NCBI GenBank assembly: GCA_003449595.1
Contig: DMHB01000246.1
Span: 1 to 5,025, forward strand
From: Microscillaceae bacterium
GTDB taxonomy: Bacteria > Bacteroidota > Bacteroidia > Cytophagales > Microscillaceae
DNA: 5,025 bases
Direction of reading: 5' to 3'
Both the position numbers and the translations under genes were made by a program. Shown in pieces: positions 1-5,025 of the stretch (position 1 is its first letter; each line of letters starts with the position of its first letter). The notes under the pieces are model-generated. The model saw only the letters and a program-made list of their open reading frames with translations. It was not told the origin of the DNA and made no database searches.

Positions 1-86
1 AAATAACTGGCGTTATTTTAGTAGGGCTTTTATTTTATACCTTCTTGTTCACCCTTGCTGTATGCAACAAAAGATTTTCTTATTAG
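1..86 (+). CDS. C-terminal end of an unidentified membrane protein (partial, 5' end outside window)
   Basis: Reading from base 3, an open frame of 27 codons ends in TAG at 84-86. It encodes a strongly hydrophobic stretch (ITGVILVGLLFYTFLFTLAV) followed by a short polar, positively charged tail (CNKRFSY). This is the pattern of a final transmembrane helix with a short cytoplasmic C-terminus. The frame runs out of the left edge of the window, so neither start nor family can be determined. It overlaps the following TonB-domain gene by 25 nt, whose ATG lies inside its GTA-TGC codons; this suggests translational coupling within an operon. The alternative reading is that this is a chance open frame: 27 codons is short, and the evidence is the helix-plus-charge pattern and the tight overlap only. 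Confidence 0.45.
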   Translation, partial: ITGVILVGLLFYTFLFTLAVCNKRFSY

Positions 87-469
87 TGCTTCTCATAAGC
101 ATTTTTAGTGCCTCAGCGCAAGCGCAAGGCAATCTAACTGATATTGATAAAGACGAAATCGTTCTGGTATCAGACGATCCTCCTGTACCGGTGGGTGGAA
201 TGGCGCAGTTTTACCAATATTTGGCTGCCGAACTTCGATATCCGGAAGCAGCCAAAGCCGATGAAATATCCGGCAAGGTCTATGTGGCTTTTGTGGTAGA
301 AAAAGACGGCTCACTCTCTGACATTAAAATTTACAAAGGGCTACACCCCGCTTGCGACCGAGAGGCAGAACGTGTCGTAAGCAATTCTCCGCCTTGGCTG
401 CCCGGCAAAGTAAACAATGCACCCGTAAGAATGCGTCTTTTGCTTCCGGTGCAATTTATTCTCAGATAA
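62..469 (+). CDS. Secreted TonB C-terminal domain protein (TonB_C, energy transducer-like)
   Basis: The 135-residue protein starts with a signal peptide: a short basic start (MQQK), a hydrophobic core at about 5-17, and an A-x-A site (A19-Q20-A21), so cleavage is expected after residue 21. Residues ~46-135 form a TonB C-terminal domain of the Bacteroidota type. Landmarks are YPEAA (60-64), GKVYVAFVVEKDG (71-83), the acidic D99/E101 segment before RVV, PPWLPG (110-115), PVRMRLLLPVQF near the end. In this family the domain contacts TonB-dependent outer-membrane receptors or other envelope proteins. Here there is no proline-rich spacer and no obvious retained inner-membrane anchor, so it is probably a free periplasmic protein rather than a full energy-transducing TonB; its partner is unknown. 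ATG 62 was chosen because it gives a clean signal peptide, although the frame is open back to the window edge. No Shine-Dalgarno is visible, as is common in Bacteroidota. It is followed 53 nt later by the DUF898-like gene. Confidence 0.88.
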   Translation: MQQKIFLLVLLISIFSASAQAQGNLTDIDKDEIVLVSDDPPVPVGGMAQFYQYLAAELRYPEAAKADEISGKVYVAFVVEKDGSLSDIKIYKGLHPACDREAERVVSNSPPWLPGKVNNAPVRMRLLLPVQFILR

Positions 470-522
470 GTTATCGCACAATAACACCTGCCCTATTGGC
501 AAATAAAGCATACGTTAAAACT

Positions 523-837
523 ATGGAAAACACTTTCTCCTTTCACGGCACAGCCTTTAGCTTTTTTTGGCTCATTGTGCGCAACCAGATTTTGGTGTTC
601 ATCACAGTTGGCCTCTACATTCCTTGGGCTATTTGCAATTATGCAGGCTGGGTAGCACGCCATACCGAGTGGCAAGGCAAAAGGCTGCATTTTCACGGCA
701 CAGGTGGTCAAATTTTTAAACGGTGGCTTTTTTGGACTGGCCTTACAGGCATTACTGCGGGTATTTATGCCTTTTGGTTTATTCCCAATATGTATGGATG
801 GATTATGAGCCAAACCACCTTGGCGGAAGAATCTTAA
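523..837 (+). CDS. Small DUF898/YjgN-like membrane protein with two tandem repeats
   Basis: The 104-residue protein resembles one segment of the DUF898 (YjgN) family: F-x-F-H-G-T, then a hydrophobic span with a T-x-G-[LI]-Y-x-x-W motif. Function in the family is unknown. The protein consists of two ungapped units offset by 50 residues (5-48 and 55-98), identical by my count at 16 of 44 positions, including FHGT (7-10 and 57-60), ITxG, Y, W and the later N-x-x-GW. Each unit carries one hydrophobic span (~14-37 and ~64-87), giving two probable membrane helices. DUF898 proteins are typically around 350 residues, so this is a compact form. The frame stays open upstream to 352, but that part overlaps the TonB-domain gene in another frame; ATG 523 is preferred because the first repeat begins four residues later and an A-rich stretch precedes it. 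It is probably co-transcribed with the TonB_C gene. Its TAA lies within the A-run that forms the U-tract of the opposing terminator. Confidence 0.75.
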   Translation: MENTFSFHGTAFSFFWLIVRNQILVFITVGLYIPWAICNYAGWVARHTEWQGKRLHFHGTGGQIFKRWLFWTGLTGITAGIYAFWFIPNMYGWIMSQTTLAEES

Positions 838-872
838 AAAAAACGCCGTAGCAGCTAAAAACTACTACGGCG
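836..872 (-). terminator. Rho-independent terminator of the gdh-pepP operon
   Basis: Bases 844-854 and 862-872 form an 11-bp stem around a 7-nt loop (855-861). Read on the minus strand, the stem is fully paired with one G-U wobble (852/864), and it is followed directly by eight U (843 to 836). On the plus strand the same position is a C-A mismatch and no U-run follows the hairpin, so it is best assigned to the minus-strand operon, whose last stop codon lies 25 nt upstream of the hairpin. Confidence 0.88.
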
Positions 873-897
873 CATGTTTAGGGGGGACTTGTACGCT

Positions 898-2208
898 TTA
901 AGCTACACTCAATTTGCGTTGCATCAAGTCTTCAATTTCATCTGCTTCGATAGGTATGTTACGCATCAAGTCAAAATTGCCCGTATTAGTAATCAGAATG
1001 TCGTTTTCTAAACGAATGCCTAAGTTTTCTTCCCTGATATAGATGCCAGGTTCACAAGTAAATACCATTCCTGGTTCAAATACACGATGGCGGTCGCCTA
1101 AATCGTGTACATCCAAACCTAAATGGTGTGATGTGCCGTGCATAAAATACTTCTTATAGGCCGGATTGTCTTTGTCATCGGCTTTGGCTTTTACCTCTGC
1201 TTCGGTCAGTAAGCCTAAGCGAAGTAACTCGTCGGTCATCAACTCGCCTACTTTTTCGTGGTATTCTTTGATACGATTACCTACTTGCAGCATACCGATA
1301 GCGCCCCGCATCACCCGCAATACTGCGTCATAGACAGCGCGTTGGCGCGGCGTAAATTTGCCACTAACCGGCACAGCCCGTGTCATATCGGCATTGTAGT
1401 TGGCATATTCTGCGCCCACATCCATTAAAATTACTTCGCCATCCTTGCAAACAGCATTATTTTCGATATAATGCAGCACACAAGCATTGAACCCTGAAGC
1501 AATGATAGGTGTGTAGGCAAACCCCTTGGAGCGATTGCGGATAAACTCGTGGGCAAATTCTGCTTCAATTTCAAACTCAGTAACCCCGGGTTTGACAAAA
1601 CCCAATACCCGCCGAAACCCCTTTTCAGTAATATCGCAAGCCGTTTGGATAAGCGACACCTCCCCGTCCGATTTGATGGCGCGCAGCTGTTGCATCAAAG
1701 GAGCCAAACGTTCGTACTTATGTAGCGGATAACGTTGCCTGCAATCACGAATAAACCGCGCATCACGGGTTTCTACTTCTACCACCGCCCTGATATGCTC
1801 GTTGGTATTCAGATAAACGTGTTCGCATTCGGTCATCAAGGTGTTGAACAATGTCGGAAAACTCGACAACCACATCACCGTAGCAATGCCGCTGCGCTCG
1901 GTTGCTTCTTCTTTGGTCAACTTATGCCCTTCCCAGATAGCGATGTGCTCGTTGGTTTCACGCAAGAATAAAATTTCACGGTGGCGCTCCTCTTGACAAT
2001 CCGGGAAGATTAACAAGATACTTTCTTCTTGATCTACCCCTGATAAGTAAAACAAGTCATTATTTTGCCGAAAAGGCATCGTGCCATCTGCATTGGTAGG
2101 CATTATGTCGTTGGCATTGAACACCGCCAGCGATTTGGGCTTGAGCAGTTTAGCTAAGTTTTGACGGTTGTGTTCAAAAAGTGCTTTGGGAATGGGGTGG
2201 TATTTCAT
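898..2208 (-). CDS. pepP: Xaa-Pro aminopeptidase (aminopeptidase P, M24B family)
   Basis: The enzyme removes the N-terminal residue from peptides whose second residue is proline, using two metal ions (usually Mn) in the cytoplasm. In the 436-residue form, residues ~5-130 match the aminopeptidase P N-terminal domain (including PFRQNNDLFYLSG near 45-57). Residues ~175-425 are the pita-bread M24 catalytic domain. All five metal ligands are visible: D263 (LMDVG), D274 (NADMTR), H357 (MHGTSHHLG), E386 (FTCEPGIY) and E401 (RLEND). The substrate histidines H246 (LHY) and H368 (DVHD) are also present. The length is close to that of E. coli PepP (441). The start is ATG 2208, giving the family-like opening MKYHPIPKALFEHNR. 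A TTG at 2238 would add ten residues (IFFLNPNDS) not expected in the family. The gene lies 33 nt downstream of the dehydrogenase with no terminator between, so the two are probably co-transcribed; an intrinsic terminator follows. Confidence 0.95.
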   Translation of the reverse strand: MKYHPIPKALFEHNRQNLAKLLKPKSLAVFNANDIMPTNADGTMPFRQNNDLFYLSGVDQEESILLIFPDCQEERHREILFLRETNEHIAIWEGHKLTKEEATERSGIATVMWLSSFPTLFNTLMTECEHVYLNTNEHIRAVVEVETRDARFIRDCRQRYPLHKYERLAPLMQQLRAIKSDGEVSLIQTACDITEKGFRRVLGFVKPGVTEFEIEAEFAHEFIRNRSKGFAYTPIIASGFNACVLHYIENNAVCKDGEVILMDVGAEYANYNADMTRAVPVSGKFTPRQRAVYDAVLRVMRGAIGMLQVGNRIKEYHEKVGELMTDELLRLGLLTEAEVKAKADDKDNPAYKKYFMHGTSHHLGLDVHDLGDRHRVFEPGMVFTCEPGIYIREENLGIRLENDILITNTGNFDLMRNIPIEADEIEDLMQRKLSVA

Positions 2209-2241
2209 AGAGTCGTTGGGGTTGAGGAAGAAAATCAAATC

Positions 2242-3471
2242 TTAAACTAACTGTTTCAAAGCAATTTCAAAAGACTTTTGGGCGATATGTGTCTTTTGGC
2301 TGTTTTGTTGATAAGTTACCTGCAAAGCATCGCCAATGGTGCGCGAGGTATCTTGAAAAATAGCAGCATCCGTTACCTCCACATTGTCCGACATTAAGTA
2401 GGCAAACACACGCGCCATACCACAGTTGGCAATAAAATCAGGTAATAAGGCACAATGTTGATCGACGTATTCGGTAATTGGCCCAAAGAAAATTTCCTTG
2501 TCGGCAAATGGCACATTGGCGCCACAAGAAATTACTTCTAACTGGTTTTGGATCATCGCCTCCACCTGCACTTGCGTAACCAACCGAGAAGCTGCCGCTG
2601 GAATAAAAATCTCTGCCCCCATTGTCCATATTTTCGCGTTTACTTCTGCAAAAGGCATTAAGTTAGCTGCTTGGAGGGTATTTCCTTTGCGGTCGGCAAA
2701 TAAGCGCTTGGTAGCTTCTAAATCATATCCTTCAGGATTTATCAAGCCTCCATCTTTGTCGATAATGCCCACGATTTTTACGCCGGCTTTTGCCAAAAAC
2801 AAAGCCGCAGCGGCACCCACATTGCCCCATCCTTGGATAATGGCTCGTTTTTGGGTTACATCGCCCCCCCACAATCGATAATAATGCAACACTGCCTCAC
2901 AAACACCATAACCGGTAATCATATCGGCTACCGTATATTTTTTCGATACGGTGGTGGGTGTATAGTTGGGGTCTTCTAAAATTTTGGAAACCCCTTGGCG
3001 CAAGCGACCTATTTTACGAATTTTATCGGGCTTGGGTGGGTTATAATAGCCATTTACAATGCCCTCTTGGGGATGCCAAAGGCCATACTCTTCGGTGATG
3101 GGAATTACTTCGTGAATTTCATCCACATTCAAATCCCCCCCTGTACCATAATAGTTTTTCAGCAACGCATAAACAGCCCTGTACCAACGCTGCAACACAC
3201 CGGCTTTGCGAGGGTCTTGCGGGTCAAAATTGATGCCCGACTTAGCACCCCCAATGGGTGGCCCTGAAACTGTAAATTTCACTTCCATCGTTTTGGCCAA
3301 CGACTCTACTTCGCGGCGATCTAAGCCTACACGCATACGGGTACCTCCACCTGCTGCCCCATTGCGCAGCGAGTTAATCACTACCCAACCTTCGGCCTCG
3401 GTTTCGGCATCTTTCCATTCAAAGACTATCTCTGGACGTTTATTTTCAAATTTTTCTAAGAGTGTTTTCAT
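2242..3471 (-). CDS. Glu/Leu/Phe/Val dehydrogenase family amino-acid dehydrogenase
   Basis: This 409-residue cytoplasmic enzyme should catalyse reversible NAD(P)-dependent oxidative deamination of an amino acid to its 2-oxo acid and ammonium. The N-terminal substrate domain (~15-150) contains GGGTRMR (41-47), K65 in MEVKF and K77 in GPPIGGAKSGI; these correspond to the substrate-binding and catalytic lysines of the family. D113 in GTGGDLNVDE fits the catalytic aspartate. The Rossmann domain (~180-340) carries GWGNVG (214-219), an acidic D238 at the end of the next strand (a hint of NAD+ preference), and CGAN (316-319). The C-terminal part has LLPDFIANCG (342-351), close to the family's PDxxANxGG. 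Odd points are S78 where the consensus has Gly, F66 where glutamate enzymes have Asn, and a long basic/Pro-rich insert at ~131-180 before ADMITGYGV. I therefore leave the substrate (Glu, Leu, Phe or other) open and give no gene symbol. It is the first gene of the operon with pepP, preceded by a Bacteroidota-type -7 box. Confidence 0.9.
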   Translation of the reverse strand: MKTLLEKFENKRPEIVFEWKDAETEAEGWVVINSLRNGAAGGGTRMRVGLDRREVESLAKTMEVKFTVSGPPIGGAKSGINFDPQDPRKAGVLQRWYRAVYALLKNYYGTGGDLNVDEIHEVIPITEEYGLWHPQEGIVNGYYNPPKPDKIRKIGRLRQGVSKILEDPNYTPTTVSKKYTVADMITGYGVCEAVLHYYRLWGGDVTQKRAIIQGWGNVGAAAALFLAKAGVKIVGIIDKDGGLINPEGYDLEATKRLFADRKGNTLQAANLMPFAEVNAKIWTMGAEIFIPAAASRLVTQVQVEAMIQNQLEVISCGANVPFADKEIFFGPITEYVDQHCALLPDFIANCGMARVFAYLMSDNVEVTDAAIFQDTSRTIGDALQVTYQQNSQKTHIAQKSFEIALKQLV

Positions 3472-3641
3472 GCAGCTAAAAAAGTGGGGATTGTAAATTG
3501 ATAAACCGCCACAAAACTATGAAAAAATAAAGATTGTTTTGCAGTACAAGCGGCTTATCTTACCCCGAACTACACAAAAGGACTTTCCACCATACTGCTC
3601 AAATTTTTGTATATTGCGCATTAAAATAGCAAACTTGTTAA
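3472..3641. other. Divergent intergenic region between the dehydrogenase operon and umuC
   Basis: This 170-nt AT-rich stretch separates two divergent genes and must hold both promoters. On the minus side a good -7 box is visible (see the promoter entry). On the plus side I see no clear Bacteroidota promoter; TATATTGC at 3611-3618 is only a partial TAnnTTTG match. A 6-bp inverted repeat, GCAGTA (3541-3546) and TACTGC (3593-3598), is the only symmetric element noticed and is too short to call an operator. No small open frame here looks coding, and no umuD-like coding sequence is present. Confidence 0.7.
3512..3519 (-). promoter_or_regulatory. Probable -7 box (TAGTTTTG) of the dehydrogenase-pepP operon
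   Basis: The minus strand reads TAGTTTTG, an exact match to the Bacteroidota primary sigma factor -7 consensus TAnnTTTG. It would place the transcription start near 3505 and give a 5' leader of roughly 30-35 nt before the ATG at 3471. The -33 element (TTTG about 19-21 nt upstream) is not clear: that stretch is T-rich (CTTTATTTTTTCA), and the nearest TTG lies about 27 nt upstream. The call therefore rests on the -7 match and position alone. Confidence 0.5.
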
Positions 3642-4916
3642 ATGTACGCTTTGATAGATTGCAACAGTTTTTACGCTTCGTGCGAAAAAGCCTTCCGCCC
3701 CGATTTAGCCCACCACCCAGTAGTAGTCCTGTCTAACAACGACGGGTGTGTGGTGGCACGTTCACCTGAAGCCAAAGCATTGGGGATTCGGATGGCGGTG
3801 CCTCTTTTTCAGGTGCGCGAAATCATCGAGAAGCATCGTGTAGCTGTTTTTTCTTCCAACTATACATTGTATGGCGATATTTCAAGGCGCGTGATGGAGA
3901 CTTTGGCAAGTTTTGCTCCTGCTATCGAAGTATATTCGATTGATGAAGCCTTTTTAGATTTCAACAACTTATTATACAAGCCTGATTGGCATATCTTAGG
4001 CCAACAAATCAGACAACAAGTATGGCAAGACACCGGTATTCCTGTTTCAGTTGGATTTGCCCCTACCAAAACTTTGGCTAAAGTAGCCAACCAGTTAGCC
4101 AAAAAAACACCCTCGCTTCGACACATATGCGTATTAGAACACACTGAACAAACTGCCGAATTGCTCGAAGATTTTCCCCTTCAACAAGTCTGGGGCATTG
4201 GTTACGGTTATTGCCAGCGTTTAGAACAACAAGGGGTTTTTACTGCGGGGCAGCTTTGCCGGATGCCCGAAGCTTGGGTGCGCAAACAACTCTCTGTAGT
4301 TGGCCTGAGAACTGTCAAAGAATTAAAAGGCGAACCTTGCCTAACACTCGAAGAAATAGCTGACCCACGCAAAATGGTCATTACTTCTCTTTCATTTGAT
4401 AAAACGACCGAGGACTTGGAAACGCTCCGCGAATACGTTGCTTCTTTCGCTGTACGCAGCGCTGAAAAGCTACGCACACAAGGGCTTTGCTGTACAGCCT
4501 TGGCTGTGTCGTTATCAACCAATCGATTTCAACGGCAAAAAAAGCAATACCGAAATAGCCTAAGTTTAGCACTTGCTGAAGCGACTTCTTACAGCCCTGA
4601 AATTATACGCGTTGCCTTGAAAGCCCTTGACCAACTTTACCGCAAGGAGTTTAGCTATAAAAAAGCCTGTGTAATGTTGTATGGGTTAGTACCGCAGCAT
4701 ACCATTCAGCAAGACTTATTCAAATCTCCTGAAGAAAATACCCCCACAGTCAAAAAACAAAAAGCGATGGCGGTGTTAGATAAATTGAACGAACAGTTGG
4801 GGCGAAACAAAATAAAATTAGCTGCTCAAGGCAATGATGATAAGTGGAAAAGCCGCCAAGCCAAGCTTTCTGCTTGTTTTACAACCAGATGGAACGAATT
4901 ATTGGTTGTACGATAG
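3642..4916 (+). CDS. umuC: UmuC-type Y-family translesion DNA polymerase (DNA polymerase V catalytic subunit-like)
   Basis: The 424-residue protein is full length compared with E. coli UmuC (422). It copies past damaged bases with low fidelity. The palm/fingers part (1-~165) has D6, D101 and E102 as the metal-binding catalytic residues (ALIDCN; YSIDEAF), the aromatic steric-gate Y11 that excludes ribonucleotides, and the UmuC-typical NNDGCVVARSPEAK (32-45). A helix-hairpin-helix thumb lies at ~175-210 (VWGIGYGYC). The little-finger domain follows at ~245-350. QQDLF at 356-360 matches the sliding-clamp-binding motif at the same place as in E. coli UmuC. Residues ~375-424 form the DUF4113 tail, with the SxxxTTRWNEL pattern, which separates UmuC from DinB. 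ATG 3642 starts directly at the family N-terminus (MYALIDCNSFYASCE). No umuD precedes it; the upstream neighbour is divergent. UmuC normally needs processed UmuD, so a partner must be encoded elsewhere or the protein acts differently. No recognisable LexA box was found. Confidence 0.95.
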   Translation: MYALIDCNSFYASCEKAFRPDLAHHPVVVLSNNDGCVVARSPEAKALGIRMAVPLFQVREIIEKHRVAVFSSNYTLYGDISRRVMETLASFAPAIEVYSIDEAFLDFNNLLYKPDWHILGQQIRQQVWQDTGIPVSVGFAPTKTLAKVANQLAKKTPSLRHICVLEHTEQTAELLEDFPLQQVWGIGYGYCQRLEQQGVFTAGQLCRMPEAWVRKQLSVVGLRTVKELKGEPCLTLEEIADPRKMVITSLSFDKTTEDLETLREYVASFAVRSAEKLRTQGLCCTALAVSLSTNRFQRQKKQYRNSLSLALAEATSYSPEIIRVALKALDQLYRKEFSYKKACVMLYGLVPQHTIQQDLFKSPEENTPTVKKQKAMAVLDKLNEQLGRNKIKLAAQGNDDKWKSRQAKLSACFTTRWNELLVVR

Positions 4917-5025
4917 CTCTACGCTGCCACAGGATTGGTTATTCGTTCCTATTTTATTTTGAAATGTAGTTTTTCTCTTGATGCACTCAGCCTTAATTGC
5001 ATCTTCAATGGCTTGATATAATTTC
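4899..5025 (-). CDS. Possible C-terminal end of an unidentified minus-strand gene (partial)
   Basis: On the minus strand a frame is open from base 5024 (window edge) to a TAA at 4899-4901, giving 41 residues that begin KLYQAIEDAIKAECIKRK and end SVELSYNQ. The first half looks like an amphipathic helix, the rest is polar. It would converge on umuC and overlap its last 18 bases. A second minus-strand frame is also open from the edge for about 24 codons, and 41 open codons can easily occur by chance, so this is only a candidate. No family is recognised. No terminator hairpin is visible between umuC and the window end. Confidence 0.22.
   Translation of the reverse strand, partial: KLYQAIEDAIKAECIKRKTTFQNKIGTNNQSCGSVELSYNQ

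Noticed and set aside
2..61. Upstream in-frame extension of the TonB_C protein to the window edge
   Set aside because: The extension contains no ATG and would bury the signal peptide; the signal peptide starting at ATG 62 is clean.
352..522. Upstream extension of the DUF898-like frame to an ATG at 352
   Set aside because: It lies entirely or largely over the TonB_C gene in another frame, yields a basic, Cys/Arg-rich stretch unlike the family, and the repeat unit starts right after ATG 523.
844..872. Bidirectional terminator also serving the plus-strand genes
   Set aside because: On the plus strand the hairpin has a C-A mismatch and is followed by CATGTTTAGGGGGG rather than a U-run, so efficient plus-strand termination is not supported.
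1735..1971. Plus-strand open frame antisense to pepP
   Set aside because: The minus strand encodes the well-conserved aminopeptidase domain here; the antisense translation shows no family features.
2209..2238. TTG start at 2238 for pepP
   Set aside because: It adds a short hydrophobic segment not expected at the N-terminus of aminopeptidase P; ATG 2208 gives the usual opening.
2498..2881. Long plus-strand open frame antisense to the dehydrogenase
   Set aside because: It is a compositional shadow of a gene with all family motifs on the minus strand; its translation has low-complexity Ala/Lys stretches and no recognisable domain.
3541..3598. Inverted repeat GCAGTA / TACTGC in the divergent region
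   Set aside because: Only 6 bp per arm with a 46-nt gap; expected by chance in a region of this size.
3604..3641. Promoter or LexA-type operator just upstream of umuC
   Set aside because: TATATTGC matches the -7 consensus only partly, no correctly spaced -33 element or -35/-10 pair was found, and neither CTGT-N8-ACAG nor GAAC-N4-GTTC is present. The TGCGCA palindrome is too short to support an operator.
4208..4522. Minus-strand open frame inside umuC
   Set aside because: Ser/Arg/Thr-rich translation typical of antisense frames; it lies within the conserved UmuC polymerase and little-finger region.

Overview
The window looks like a piece of a Bacteroidota chromosome, possibly of the Cytophaga type. 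This rests on four observations: a stand-alone secreted TonB C-terminal domain protein, a Bacteroidota-style -7 box (TAnnTTTG) upstream of the dehydrogenase gene, weak or absent Shine-Dalgarno sequences before every gene, and protein sequences (PepP, GDH, UmuC) that read like Bacteroidota versions. I cannot resolve genus or species.

Layout. (1) Bases 1-837, plus strand: the last ~27 codons of an unidentified membrane protein overlap the start of a small secreted TonB_C protein, followed after 53 nt by a 104-residue DUF898-like membrane protein. The three appear to form one transcription unit. (2) Bases 836-872: an intrinsic terminator oriented for the minus strand; its U-tract overlaps the stop codon of the DUF898-like gene. 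(3) Bases 898-3471, minus strand: a two-gene operon read from right to left, first a Glu/Leu/Phe/Val-type amino-acid dehydrogenase, then 33 nt later a Xaa-Pro aminopeptidase (M24B, PepP type). Together they suggest peptide and amino-acid catabolism: PepP removes N-terminal residues that precede proline, and the dehydrogenase oxidatively deaminates an amino acid with NAD(P)+. (4) Bases 3472-3641: a 170-nt divergent intergenic region carrying the likely promoter of the dehydrogenase operon. (5) Bases 3642-4916, plus strand: a complete UmuC-type Y-family translesion polymerase without an adjacent umuD. (6) Bases 4917-5025: a short tail with no secure gene, but with a possible C-terminal end of a minus-strand reading frame.

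No tRNA, rRNA, CRISPR array, insertion sequence or long repeat was seen. Most of the window is ordinary core metabolism and repair. The points most worth a second look are the internal duplication that makes up the whole mini-DUF898 protein, the solitary umuC, the atypical catalytic loop and insert of the dehydrogenase, and the single stop codon separating two same-frame genes in the operon. I found no convincing undescribed system.
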